The position numbers and the translations under genes were made by a program. This document shows positions 51,420 through 64,000 of a DNA stretch of 64,000 bases, piece by piece (position 1 is the first letter of the stretch; each line of letters starts with the position of its first letter). The notes beneath the pieces are model-generated. The model was not told the origin of the DNA. It ran no database searches and saw only the letters and a program-made list of their open reading frames with translations. This stretch comes from Ptiloglossa arizonensis (taxonomy: Eukaryota; Arthropoda; Insecta; Hymenoptera; Colletidae): contig NC_135049.1 in the NCBI RefSeq assembly GCF_051014685.1, positions 34,489,531 through 34,553,530 on the forward strand. The letters run 5' to 3'.

Positions 51420-54400
51420 GGAGAAGTAAATGTAGAAACGAAGAAATAAACGGAGAAACGAAGAAAGGAACGGAGAAACGAAGAAAGAAACGGAGAAACG
51501 AAGAAAGAAACGAAGAAACGGAGAAATAAATGGAGAAACGAAGAAATAAACGTAGAAACGAAGAAAGAAACGGAGATTCGGAGAAATAAATGGAGAAACG
51601 AAGGAATAAACCGAGAAACGGAGAAACGGTGAAACGATGAAACGAAGGAAGAAACGGAGAAACGAAGAAAGAAACGGAGAAATGAAGAAAGAAACGAAGA
51701 AACGAAGAAAGAAACGGAGAAACGAAGAAATAAACAGAGAAACGAAGAAAGAAACGGAGAAACGAAGAAATAAATGGAGAATCGAAGAAGCAAACGGAGA
51801 AACGAAGAAAGAAACAGAGAAACGAAGAAAGAAACGGAGAAACGAAGAAAGAAACGCAGTAACGATGAAAGAAACGAAGAAACGAAGAAAGAAACGGAGA
51901 AACGAAGAAATAAACAGAGAAACGAAGAAAGAAACGGAGAAACGAAGAAAGAAACGCAGTAACGATGAAAGAAACGAAGAAACGAAGAAAGAAACGGAGA
52001 ATCGGAGAAATAAATGGAGAAATGAAGAAATAAACGGAGAAACGAACAAAGAAACGGAGAAACGAACAATGAAACGGAGAAACGAACAAAGAAAGGGAGA
52101 AACGAAGAAAGAAACGGAGAAACGAAGAAAGAAACGGAGAAACGGAGAAATAAATGGAGAAATGAAGAAATAAACGGAGAAATGAAGAAAGAAACGGAGA
52201 AACGAAGAAAGAAACGGAGAGACGAAGAAAGAAACGTAGAAACGAAGAAAGAAACGGAGAAACGAAGAAAGAAACGGAGAAACGGAGAAATAAATGGAGA
52301 AACGTAGAAATCAACGGAGAGACGTAGAAAGAAACGGAGAAACGAAGAAAGAAACGGAGAAACGAAGAAAGAAACGCAGTAACGATGATAGAAGCGAAGA
52401 AACGAAGAGAGAAACGGAGAATCGGAGAAATAAATGGAGAAACGAAGGAATAAACCGCGAAACGGAGAAACGGGGAAACGATGAAACGAAGGAAGAATCG
52501 GAGAAACGAAGAAAGAAACGGAGAAATGAAGAAAGAAACGAAGAAACGAAGAAAGAAACGGAGAAACGAAGAAATAAACGGAGAAACGAAGATAGAAACG
52601 GAGAAACGAAGAAAGAAACGGAGAAACGAAGAAATAAACGGAGAAACGAAGAAAGAAACGGAGAAACGAAGGATGAAACGGAGAAACGAAGAAAGAAACG
52701 GAGAAATAAATGGAGAAACGAAGATATAAACGGAGGAACGAAGAAAGAAACGGAGAAACGAACAAGGAAACGGAGAACGAAGAAAGAAACGGAGAAACGG
52801 AGAAATAAACGGAGAAACGAACAAGGAAACGGAGAAACGAAGAAATAAATGGGGAAACGAAGAAATAAACGGAGAAACGAAGAAAGAAACGGAGAAACGA
52901 ACAAAGGAATGGAGAAACGAACAAAGAAACGGAGAATCGGAGAAAGAAACGGAGAAACGAAGAGAGAAGCGGAGAAACGAAGGAAGAAACGGAGTAACGA
53001 AGAAAGAAACGAAGAAACGAAGAAAGAAACGGAGAATCGGAGAAATAAATGGAGGAACGAAGAAGTAAGCCGAGAAACGGAGAAAGCAACGGAGAAATGA
53101 CCAATGAAACGCAGAAACGAACAAAGAAACGGAGAAACGGAGAAGTAAATGGAGAAACGAAGAAATAAACGTAGAAACGAAGAAAGAAACGGAGAAACGA
53201 GGAAAGAAACTGAGAAACGAAGAAAGAAACCGAGTAACGAAGAGAGAAACGATGAAACGCAGAAAGAAACGGAGAATCGGAGAAATAAATGGAGAAACGA
53301 AGGAAGAAACGGAGCAACGAAGAAAGAAACATAGAAAGAAACACAGAATCGGAGAAATAAATGGAGGAACGAAGAAATAAACGGAGAAACGAAGAAAGAA
53401 ACGGAGAAACGAAGAAAGAAACGGAGAAACGAAGAAAGAAACGAAGAAACGGAGAAATAAATGGAGAAACGAAGAAAGAAACGGAGTAACGAAGAGAGAA
53501 ACAATGAAACGCAGAAAGAAACGGAGAGTCCGAGAAATAAATGGAGACACGAAGAAATAAACCGAGAAACGGAGAAAGAAACGGAGAAACGATCAAGGAA
53601 ACGGAGAAACGAAGGAAGAAACGGAGTAACGAAGAAAGAAACCGAGGAACGGGGAAAGAAACGGAGAAACGATCAATGAAACGCAGAAACGAACACAGAA
53701 ACGGAGAAACGAAGAAAGAAACGGAGAAACAGAGAAAGAAACGGAGAAACGAAGAGAAGCGGAGAAACGAAGGAAGAAACGGAGTAACGAAGAAAGAAAC
53801 GAAGAAACGAAGAAAGAAACGGAGAATCGGAGAAATAAATGGAGGAACGAAGAAGTAAGCCGAGAAACAGAGAAAGAAACGGAGAAATGACCAATGAAAG
53901 GCAGAAACGAACAAAGAAACGGAGAAACGGAGAAGTAAATGTAGAAACGAAGAAATAAACGGAGAAACGAAGAAAGAAACGGAGAAACGAAGAAAGAAAC
54001 GAAGAAACGGAGAAATAAATGGAGAAACGAAGAAATAAACGTAGAAACGAAGAAAGAAACGGAGATTCGGAGAAATAAATGGAGAAACGAAGGAATAAAC
54101 CGAGAAACGGAGAAACGGTGAAACGATGAAACGAAGGAAGAAACGGAGAAACGAAGAAAGAAACGGAGAAATGAAGAAAGAAACGAAGAAACGAAGAAAG
54201 AAACGGAGAAACGAAGAAATAAACAGAGAAACGAAGAAAGAAACGGAGAAACGAAGAAATAAATGGAGAATCGAAGAAGCAAACGGAGAAACGAAGAAAG
54301 AAACAGAGAAACGAAGAAAGAAACGGAGAAACGAAGAAAGAAACGCAGTAACGATGAAAGAAACGAAGAAACGAAGAAAGAAACGGAGAAACGAAGAAAT

Positions 54401-55240
54401 AAACAGAGAAACGAAGAAAGAAACGGAGAAACGAAGAAAGAAACGCAGTAACGATGAAAGAAACGAAGAAACGAAGAAAGAAACGGAGAATCGGAGAAAT
54501 AAATGGAGAAATGAAGAAATAAACGGAGAAACGAACAAAGAAACGGAGAAACGAACAATGAAACGGAGAAACGAACAAAGAAAGGGAGAAACGAAGAAAG
54601 AAACGGAGAAACGAAGAAAGAAACGGAGAAACGGAGAAATAAATGGAGAAATGAAGAAATAAACGGAGAAATGAAGAAAGAAACGGAGAAACGAAGAAAG
54701 AAACGGAGAGACGAAGAAAGAAACGTAGAAACGAAGAAAGAAACGGAGAAACGAAGAAAGAAACGGAGAAACGGAGAAATAAATGGAGAAACGTAGAAAT
54801 CAACGGAGAGACGTAGAAAGAAACGGAGAAACGAAGAAAGAAACGGAGAAACGAAGAAAGAAACGCAGTAACGATGATAGAAGCGAAGAAACGAAGAGAG
54901 AAACGGAGAATCGGAGAAATAAATGGAGAAACGAAGGAATAAACCGCGAAACGGAGAAACGGGGAAACGATGAAACGAAGGAAGAATCGGAGAAACGAAG
55001 AAAGAAACGGAGAAATGAAGAAAGAAACGAAGAAACGAAGAAAGAAACGGAGAAACGAAGAAATAAACGGAGAAACGAAGATAGAAACGGAGAAACGAAG
55101 AAAGAAACGGAGAAACGAAGAAATAAACGGAGAAACGAAGAAAGAAACGGAGAAACGAAGGATGAAACGGAGAAACGAAGAAAGAAACGGAGAAATAAAT
55201 GGAGAAACGAAGATATAAACGGAGGAACGAAGAAAGAAAC
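51420..55240 (+). repeat. About 1.2-kb near-identical blocks within the minisatellite, offset 2,489 bp
   Basis: The variant string around AAGGAATAAACCGAGAAACG occurs at 51601 and 54090. The same variant order follows in both copies through AAGATATAAACGGAGGAACG (about 52720 and 55209) and CGGAGAACGAAG. Upstream, the match extends to GAAGTAAATGTAGAAACG, with one unit missing in the second copy. Part of the same block recurs again near 56040 (GGGGAAACGATGAAACGAAG). Confidence 0.75.
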
Positions 55241-58200
55241 GGAGAAACGAACAAGGAAACGGAGAACGAAGAAAGAAACGGAGAAACGGAGAAATAAACG
55301 GAGAAACGAAGAAATAAACGGAGAAACGAAGATAGAAACGGAGAAACGAAGAAAGAAACGGAGAAACGAAGAAATAAATGGGGAAACGAAGAAATAAACG
55401 GAGAAACGAAGAAAGAAACGGAGAAACGAACAAAGGAATGGAGAAACGAACAAAGAAACGGAGAATCGGAGAAAGAAACGGAGAAACGAAGAGAGAAGCG
55501 GAGAAACGAAGGAAGAAACGGAGTAACGAAGAAAGAAACGAAGAAACGAAGAAAGAAACGGAGAATCGGAGAAATAAATGGAGGAACGAAGAAGTAAGCC
55601 GAGAAACGGAGAAAGCAACGGAGAAATGACCAATGAAACGCAGAAACGAACAAAGAAACGGAGAAACGGAGAAGTAAATGGAGAAACGAAGAAATAAACG
55701 TAGAAGCGAAGAAAGAAACGGAGAAACGAGGAAAGAAACTGAGAAACGAAGAAAGAAACGGAGTAACGAAGAGAGAAACGATGAAACGCAGAAAGAAACG
55801 GAGAATCGGAGAAATAAATGGAGAAACGAAGAAAGAAACGGAGAAACGGAGAAAGAAACGGAGAAACGAAGAGAGAAACGGAGAAACGAAGGAAGAAACG
55901 GAGAAACGAAGAACGAAAAGGAGAAACGAAGAACGAAAAGGAGAAACGAAGGAAGAAACGGAGTAACAAAGAAAGAAACGAAGAAACGAAGAAATAAACG
56001 GAGAATCGGAGAAATAAATGGAGAAACGAAGGAATAAACCGCGAAACGGAGAAACGGGGAAACGATGAAACGAAGGAAGAATCGGAGAAACGAAGAAAGA
56101 AACGGAGAAATGAAGAAAGAAACGAAGAAACGAAGAAAGAAACGGAGAAACGAAGAAATAAACGGAGAAACGAAGATAGAAACGGAGAAACGAAGAAAGA
56201 AACGGAGAAACGAAGAAATAAATGGGGAAACGAAGAAATAAACGGAGAAACGAAGAAAGAAACGGAGAAACGAACAAAGGAATGGAGAAACGAACAAAGA
56301 AACGGAGAATCGGAGAAAGAAACGGAGAAACGAAGAGAGAAGCGGAGAAACGAAGGAAGAAACGGAGTAACGAAGAAAGAAACGAAGAAACGAAGAAAGA
56401 AACGGAGAATCGGAGAAATAAATGGAGGAACGAAGAAGTAAGCCGAGAAACGGAGAAAGCAACGGAGAAATGACCAATGAAACGCAGAAACGAACAAAGA
56501 AACGGAGAAACGGAGAAGTAAATGGAGAAACGAAGAAATAAACGTAGAAGCGAAGAAAGAAACGGAGAAACGAGGAAAGAAACTGAGAAACGAAGAAAGA
56601 AACGGAGTAACGAAGAGAGAAACGATGAAACGCAGAAAGAAACGGAGAAACGAAGAGAAGCGGAGAAACGAAGGAAGAAACGGAGTAACGAAGAAAGAAA
56701 CGAAGAAACGAAGAAAGAAACGGAGAATCGGAGAAATAAATGGAGGACAAAAAGTAAGCCGAGAAACGGAGAAAGAAACGGAGAAATGACCAATGAAAGG
56801 CAGAAACGAACAAAGAAACGGAGAAACGGAGAAGTAAATGGAGAAACGAAGAAATAAACGTAGAAACGAAGAAAGAAACGGAGAAACGAGGAAAGAAACT
56901 GAGAAACGAAGAAAGAAACCGAGTAACGAAGAGAGAAACGATGAAACGCAGAAAGAAACGGAGAATCGGAGAAATAAATGGAGAAACGAAGGAAGAAACG
57001 GAGCAACGAAGAAAGAAACATAGAAAGAAACACAGAATCGGAGAAATAAATGGAGGAACGAAGAAATAAACGGAGAAACGAAGAAAGAAACGGAGAAACG
57101 AAGAAAGAAACGGAGAAACGAAGAAAGAAACGAAGAAACGGAGAAATAAATGGAGAAACGAAGAAAGAAACGGAGTAACGAAGAGAGAAACAATGAAACG
57201 CAGAAAGAAACGGAGAGTCCGAGAAATAAATGGAGACACGAAGAAATAAACCGAGAAACGGAGAAACAAACGGAGAAACGATCAAGGAAACGGAGAAACG
57301 AAGGAAGAAACGGAGTAACGAAGAAAGAAACCGAGAAACGGGGAAAGAAACGGAGAAACGATCAATGAAACGCAGAAACGAACACAGAAACGGAGAAACG
57401 AAGAAAGAAACGGAGAAACAGAGAAAGAAACGGAGAAACGAAGAGAAGCGGAGAAACGAAGGAAGAAACGGAGTAACGAAGAAAGAAACGAAGAAACGAA
57501 GAAAGAAACGGAGAATCGGAGAAATAAATGGAGGAACGAAGAAGTAAGCCGAGAAACAGAGAAAGAAACGGAGAAATGACCAATGAAAGGCAGAAACGAA
57601 CAAAGAAACGGAGAAACGGAGAAGTAAATGGAGAAACGAAGAAATAAACGTAGAAACGAAGAAAGAAACGGAGAAACGAGGAAAGAAACTGAGAAACGAA
57701 GAAAGAAACCGAGTAACGAAGAGAGAAACGATGAAACGCAGAAAGAAACGGAGAATCGGAGAAATAAATGGAGAAACGAAGGAAGAAACGGAGCAACGAA
57801 GAAAGAAACATAGAAAGAAACACAGTATCGGAGAAATAAATGGAGGAACGATGAAATAAACGGAGAAACGAAGAAAGAAACGGAGAAACGAAGAAAGAAA
57901 CGGAGAAACGAAGAAAGAAACGAAGAAACGGAGAAATAAATGGAGAAACGAAGAGAGAAGCGCAGAAACGAAGGAAGAAACGGAGTAACGAAGAAAGAAA
58001 CGACGAAACGAAGAAAGAAACGCTGAATCGGGGAAATCAATGGAGGAACGAAGAAGTAAACCGAGAAACGGAGAAAGAAACGGAGAAATGACCAATGAAA
58101 CGCAAAAACGAACAAAGAAACGGAGAAACGGAGAAGTAAATGGAGAAACGAAGAAATAAACGGAGAAACGAAGAAAGAGACGGAGAAACGAAGAAAGAAA

Positions 58201-61200
58201 CGGAGAAACGAAGAAAGAAACGAAGAAACGGAGAAATAAATGGAGAAACGAAGAAATAAACGTAGAAACGAAGAAAGAAACGGAGAAACGAGGAAAGAAA
58301 CTGAGAAACGAAGAAAGAAACGGAGTAACGAAGAGAGAAACGATGAAACGCAGAAAGAAACGGAGAATCGGAGAAAAAAATGGAGAAACGAAGGAATAAA
58401 CCGACAAACGGAGAAACGGAGAAACGATGAAACGAAGGAAGAAATGGAGCAACGAAGAAAGGAACGTAGAAAGAAACACAGAATCGGAGAAATAAATGGA
58501 GAAACGAAGAAATAAACCGAGAATCGGAGAAAGAAACGGAGTAACGAAGAAAGAAACGAAGAAACGAAGAAAGAAACGGAGTAACGATGAAAGAAACGAA
58601 GAAACGAAGAAATAAACGTAGAAACGAAGAAAGAAACGGAGAAACGAGGAAACAAACTGAGAAACGAAGAAAGAAACCGAGTAACGAAGAGGGAAACGAT
58701 GAAACGCAGAAAGAAACGGAGAATCGGAGAAATAAATGGAGAAACGAAGGAAGAAACGGAGCAACGAAGAAAGAAACATAGAAAGAAACACAGAATCGGA
58801 GAAATAAATGGAGGAACGAAGAAATAAACGGAGAAACGGAGAAAGAAACGGAGAAACGAAGAGAGAAACGGAGAAAGAAACGGAGAAACGGAGAAAGAAA
58901 CGGAGAAACGGAGAAAGAAACGGAGTAACGAAGAAAGAAACGGAGAAACGACCAAAGAAACGCAGAAATAAATGGAGAAACGATGAAATAAACCGAGAAA
59001 CGGAGAAACGATCAAAGAAACGGAGAAACGAACAAAGAAACGGAGAAACGGAGAAACGAACAAAGAAACGGAGAAACGGAGACATAAATGGAGAATCGAA
59101 GAAAGAAACGGAGAATCGGAGAAATAAATAGAGAAACGAAGAAATAAACTGAGAAACGGAGAAAGAAACGGAGAAACGAACAAAGAAACGGAGAAACGGA
59201 GAAATAAACGGAGAAACGAACAAGGAAACGGAGAAACGAAGAAATAAATGGGGAAACGAAGAAATAAACGGAGAAACGAAGAAAGAAACGGAGAAACGAA
59301 CAAAGGAATGGAGAAACGAACAAAGAAACGGAGAATCGGAGAAAGAAACGGAGAAACGAAGAGAGAAGCGGAGAAACGAAGGAAGAAACGGAGTAACGAA
59401 GAAAGAAACGAAGAAACGAAGAAAGAAACGGAGAATCGGAGAAATAAATGGAGGAACGAAGAAGTAAGCCGAGAAACGGAGAAAGAAACGGAGAAATGAC
59501 CAATGAAACGCAGAAACGAACAAAGAAACGGAGAAACGGAGAAGTAAATGGAGAAACGAAGAAATAAACGTAGAAGCGAAGAAAGAAACGGAGAAACGAG
59601 GAAAGAAACTGAGAAACGAAGAAAGAAACGGAGTATCGAAGAGAGAAACGATAAAACGCAGAAAGAAACGGAGAATCGGAGAAATAAATGGAGAAACGAA
59701 GAAAGAAACGGAGAAACGGAGAAAGAAACGGAGAAACGAAGAGAGAAACGGAGAAACGAAGGAAGAAACGGAGAAACGAAGAACGAAAAGGAGAAACGAA
59801 GAACGAAAAGGAGAAACGAAGGAAGAAACGGAGTAACAAAGAAAGAAACGAAGAAACGAAGAAACAAACGGAGAATCGGAGAAATAAATGGAGGAACGAA
59901 GAAAGAAACCGAGAAACGGGGAAAGAAACGGAGAAACGATCAATGAAACGCAGAAACGAACAAAGAAACGGAGAAACGAAGAAAGAAACGGAGAAACAGA
60001 GAAAGAAACGGAGAAACGAAGAGAAGCGGAGAAACGAAGGAAGAAACGGAGTAACGAAGAAAGAAACGAAGAAACGAAGAAAGAAACGGAGAATCGGAGA
60101 AATAAATGGAGGACAAAAAGTAAGCCGAGAAACGGAGAAAGAAACGGAGAAATGACCAATGAAAGGCAGAAACGAACAAAGAAACGGAGAAACGGAGAAG
60201 TAAATGGAGAAACGAAGAAATAAACGTAGAAACGAAGAAAGAAACGGAGAAACGAGGAAAGAAACTGAGAAACGAAGAAAGAAACCGAGTAACGAAGAGA
60301 GAAACGATGAAACGCAGAAAGAAACGGAGAGTCCGAGAAATAAATGGAGACACGAAGAAATAAACCGAGAAACGGAGAAAGAAACGGAGAAACGATCAAG
60401 GAAACGGAGAAACGAAGGAAGAAACGGAGTAACGAAGAAAGAAACCGAGAAACGGGGAAAGAAACGGAGAAACGATCAATGAAACGCAGAAACGAACACA
60501 GAAACGGAGAAACGAAGAAAGAAACGGAGAAACAGAGAAAGAAACGGAGAAACGAAGAGAAGCGGAGAAACGAAGGAAGAAACGGAGTAACGAAGAAAGA
60601 AACGAAGAAACGAAGAAAGAAACGGAGAATCGGAGAAATAAATGGAGGAACGAAGAAGTAAGCCGAGAAACAGAGAAAGAAACGGAGAAATGACCAATGA
60701 AAGGCAGAAACGAACAAAGAAACGGAGAAACGGAGAAGTAAATGGAGAAACGAAGAAATAAACGTAGAAACGAAGAAAGAAACGGAGAAACGAGGAAAGA
60801 AACTGAGAAACGAAGAAAGAAACCGAGTAACGAAGAGAGAAACGATGAAACGCAGAAAGAAACGGAGAATCGGAGAAATAAATGGAGAAACGAAGGAAGA
60901 AACGGAGCAACGAAGAAAGAAACATAGAAAGAAACACAGTATCGGAGAAATAAATGGAGGAACGATGAAATAAACGGAGAAACGAAGAAAGAAACGGAGA
61001 AACGAAGAAAGAAACGGAGAAACGAAGAAAGAAACGAAGAAACGGAGAAATAAATGGAGAAACGAAGATAGAAGCGCAGAAACGAAGGAAGAAACGGAGT
61101 AACGAAGAAAGAAACGACGAAACGAAGAAAGAAACGCTGAATCGGGGAAATCAATGGAGGAACGAAGAAGTAAACCGAGAAACGAAGAAAGAAACGGAGA

Positions 61201-63328
61201 AACGAAGAAAGAAACGAAGAAACGGAGAAATAAATGGAGAAACGAAGAAATAAACGTAGAAACGAAGAAAGAAACGGAGAAACGAGGAAAGAAACTGAGA
61301 AACGAAGAAAGAAACGGAGTAACGAAGAGAGAAACGATGAAACGCAGATAGAAACGGAGAATCGGAGAAAAAAATGGAGAAACGAAGGAATAAACCGACA
61401 AACGGAGAAACGGAGAAACGATGAAACGAAGGAAGAAATGGAGCAACGAAGAAAGGAACGTAGAAAGAAACACAGAATCGGAGAAATAAATGGAGAAACG
61501 AAGAAATAAACCGAGAATCGGAGAAAGAAACGGAGTAACGAAGAAAGAAACGAAGAAACGAAGAAAGAAACGGAGTAACGATGAAAGAAACGAAGAAACG
61601 AAGAAATAAACGTAGAAACGAAGAAAGAAACGGAGAAACGAGGAAACAAACTGAGAAACGAAGAAAGAAACCGAGTAACGAAGAGGGAAACGATGAAACG
61701 CAGAAAGAAACGGAGAATCGGAGAAATAAATGGAGAAACGAAGGAAGAAACGGAGCAACGAAGAAAGAAACATAGAAAGAAACACAGAATCGGAGAAATA
61801 AATGGAGGAACGAAGAAATAAACGGAGAAACGGAGAAAGAAACGGAGAAACGAAGAGAGAAACGGAGAAAGAAACGGAGAAACGGAGAAAGAAACGGAGA
61901 AACGGAGAAAGAAACGGAGTAACGAAGAAAGAAACGGAGAAACGACCAAAGAAAGGCAGAAATAAATGGAGAAACGATGAAATAAACCGAGAAACGGAGA
62001 AACGATCAAAGAAACGGAGAAACGAACAAAGAAACGGAGAAACGGAGAAACGAACAAAGAAACGGAGAAACGGAGACATAAATGGAGAATCGAAGAAAGA
62101 AACGGAGAATCGGAGAAATAAATAGAGAAACGAAGAAATAAACTGAGAAACGGAGAAAGAAACGGAGAAACGAACAAAGAAACGGAGAAACGGAGAAATA
62201 AACGGAGAAACGAACAAGGAAACGGAGAAACGAAGAAATAAATGGGGAAACGAAGAAATAAACGGAGAAACGAAGAAAGAAACGGAGAAACGAACAAAGG
62301 AATGGAGAAACGAACAAAGAAACGGAGAATCGGAGAAAGAAACGGAGAAACGAAGAGAGAAGCGGAGAAACGAAGGAAGAAACGGAGTAACGAAGAAAGA
62401 AACGAAGAAACGAAGAAAGAAACGGAGAATCGGAGAAATAAATGGAGGAACGAAGAAGTAAGCCGAGAAACGGAGAAAGAAACGGAGAAATGACCAATGA
62501 AACGCAGAAACGAACAAAGAAACGGAGAAACGGAGAAGTAAATGGAGAAACGAAGAAATAAACGTAGAAGCGAAGAAAGAAACGGAGAAACGAGGAAAGA
62601 AACTGAGAAACGAAGAAAGAAACGGAGTATCGAAGAGAGAAATGATGAAACGCAGAAAGAAACGGAGAATCGGAGAAATAAATGGAGAAACGAAGAAAGA
62701 AACGGAGAAACGGAGAAAGAAACGGAGAAACGAAGAGAGAAACGGAGAAACGAAGGAAGAAACGGAGAAACGAAGAACGAAAAGGAGAAACGAAGAACGA
62801 AAAGGAGAAACGAAGGAAGAAACGGAGTAACAAAGAAAGAAACGAAGAAACGAAGAAACAAACGGAGAATCGGAGAAATAAATGGAGGAACGAAGAAAGA
62901 AACCGAGAAACGGGGAAAGAAACGGAGAAACGATCAATGAAACGCAGAAACGAACAAAGAAACGGAGAAACGAAGAAAGAAACGGAGAAACAGAGAAAGA
63001 AACGGAGAAACGAAGAGAAGCGGAGAAACGAAGGAAGAAACGGAGTAACGAAGAAAGAAACGAAGAAACGAAGAAAGAAACGGAGAATCGGAGAAATAAA
63101 TGGAGGACAAAAAGTAAGCCGAGAAACGGAGAAAGAAACGGAGAAATGACCAATGAAAGGCAGAAACGAACAAAGAAACGGAGAAACGGAGAAGTAAATG
63201 GAGAAACGAAGAAATAAACGTAGAAACGAAGAAAGAAACGGAGAAACGAGGAAAGAAACTGAGAAACGAAGAAAGAAACCGAGTAACGAAGAGAGAAACG
63301 ATGAAACGCAGAAAGAAACGGAGAGTCC
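53522..63328 (+). repeat. Higher-order repeats of the minisatellite, 3.0-3.7 kb, four landmarks
   Basis: The rare variant CGGAGAGTCC occurs at 53522, 57211, 60325 and 63319, giving spacings of 3,689, 3,114 and 2,994 bases. The 57211 and 60325 units match variant by variant, except that the second lacks 120 bases (six 20-bp units) after the CGGGGAAATCAATGGAGGAA landmark near 58040/61150. The order is so well conserved that the last copies look nearly identical. A further copy starts at 63319 and runs off the window. Confidence 0.8.
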
Positions 63329-64000
63329 GAGAAATAAATGGAGACACGAAGAAATAAACCGAGAAACGGAGAAAGAAACGGAGAAACGATCAAGGAAACG
63401 GAGAAACGAAGGAAGAAACGGAGTAACGAAGAAAGAAACCGAGAAACGGGGAAAGAAACGGAGAAACGATCAATGAAACGCAGAAACGAACACAGAAACG
63501 GAGAAACGAAGAAAGAAACGGAGAAACAGAGAAAGAAACGGAGAAACGAAGAGAAGCGGAGAAACGAAGGAAGAAACGGAGTAACGAAGAAAGAAACGAA
63601 GAAACGAAGAAAGAAACGGAGAATCGGAGAAATAAATGGAGGAACGAAGAAGTAAGCCGAGAAACAGAGAAAGAAACGGAGAAATGACCAATGAAAGGCA
63701 GAAACGAACAAAGAAACGGAGAAACGGAGAAGTAAATGGAGAAACGAAGAAATAAACGTAGAAACGAAGAAAGAAACGGAGAAACGAGGAAAGAAACTGA
63801 GAAACGAAGAAAGAAACCGAGTAACGAAGAGAGAAACGATGAAACGCAGAAAGAAACGGAGAATCGGAGAAATAAATGGAGAAACGAAGGAAGAAACGGA
63901 GCAACGAAGAAAGAGACATAGAAAGAAACACAGTATCGGAGAAATAAATGGAGGAACGAAGAAATAAACGGAGAAACGAAGAAAGAAACGGAGAAACGAA

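Larger units (their letters stand above)
48541..64000 (+). repeat. Purine-rich minisatellite with a 20-bp compound unit, about 15.5 kb
   Basis: The array consists of the 20-bp unit GAAACGGAGAAACGAAGAAA and variants, with roughly 770 units to the end of the window. The unit is two 8-mers (GAAACGGA, GAAACGAA) plus GAAA. Common variants replace G by T (AAATAAACGG, AAATAAATGG), C by T (GAAATGAAG) or GAAG by GAAC. The + strand is almost all purine except one C per 8-10 bases, usually in a CpG. Three units are 60 bp, so any reading frame repeats every 20 residues. The minus strand rarely meets a stop, which explains very long open frames (up to 3,372 codons) that are not genes. The array begins directly after the inverted nad2 copy. 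Confidence 0.95.

Noticed and set aside
48491..63711. Minus-strand open frames of 2,015, 3,372, 1,324 and ~1,200 residues rich in Phe, Ser, Leu and Arg
   Set aside because: All three minus frames give the same 20-residue pattern shifted, because the array is a 20-bp repeat with almost no T or stop-forming triplets on the + strand. There is no start context, no non-repetitive part and no known fold.
48615..63921. Plus-strand open frames rich in Lys, Arg, Glu and Asn in the minisatellite
   Set aside because: Also products of the 20-bp repeat; they end wherever a TAA variant unit occurs.

Overview
The window is repeat-dominated nuclear DNA from an insect, most plausibly a hymenopteran. The insect call rests on a nuclear copy of mitochondrial DNA that reads in the invertebrate mitochondrial code (TGA=Trp, ATA=Met, AGR=Ser) in the arthropod order nad2 - cox1 - trnL2(UUR) - cox2 - trnK, and on an R1/SART-type non-LTR retrotransposon. 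The order-level call rests on cox1 residue choices and extreme AT content and is less certain. I see no intact single-copy host gene. The likely setting is pericentromeric or other constitutive heterochromatin.

Layout. (1) 1-4076: the 3' part of a GC-rich non-LTR retrotransposon. It has the end of a gag-like ORF1, a complete 1055-residue endonuclease/reverse-transcriptase ORF2 joined to ORF1 by a TAATG stop-start overlap, a 3' UTR holding eight successive hairpins, and a 28-nt poly(A) tail abutting a satellite monomer. (2) 4077-43265: about 210 head-to-tail copies of a 177-bp satellite, with higher-order structure at several scales: a 12-monomer block duplicated in tandem, a 7-monomer block, and a 6.8-kb segment duplicated in tandem. 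The 6.8-kb segment carries a 957-bp solo LTR with TGTAG/CTACA ends and a CCGTT target-site duplication, so the LTR appears twice with identical flanks. (3) 43266-46553: a nuclear mitochondrial insert with decayed nad2 and cox1, trnL2, a cox2 frame that is still open in mitochondrial code, and a 3'-truncated trnK. (4) 46554-47816: AT-rich nuclear DNA with a pair of diverged 283-bp direct repeats, each ending in a TATA-like box. (5) 47817-48535: a second nad2 fragment in inverted orientation. (6) 48541-64000: a strand-asymmetric purine-rich minisatellite with an 8-bp founder unit and a 20-bp compound unit, organised into higher-order repeats of about 3.0-3.7 kb.

The only convincing protein-coding genes are ORF1 (partial) and ORF2 of the retrotransposon. 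ORF1 would package the RNA; ORF2 would nick the target and reverse transcribe from the 3' end. The long open frames in the minisatellite and the 59-residue repeat frames in the satellite follow from repeat unit lengths and composition and are not annotated as genes. I found no clearly new gene system. What stands out is structural: a mitochondrial insert flanked by independently decayed inverted nad2 copies that bridges two unrelated satellite arrays, a hairpin-ladder 3' UTR on an apparently intact retroelement, and whole-monomer deletions between very recent segmental duplicates.
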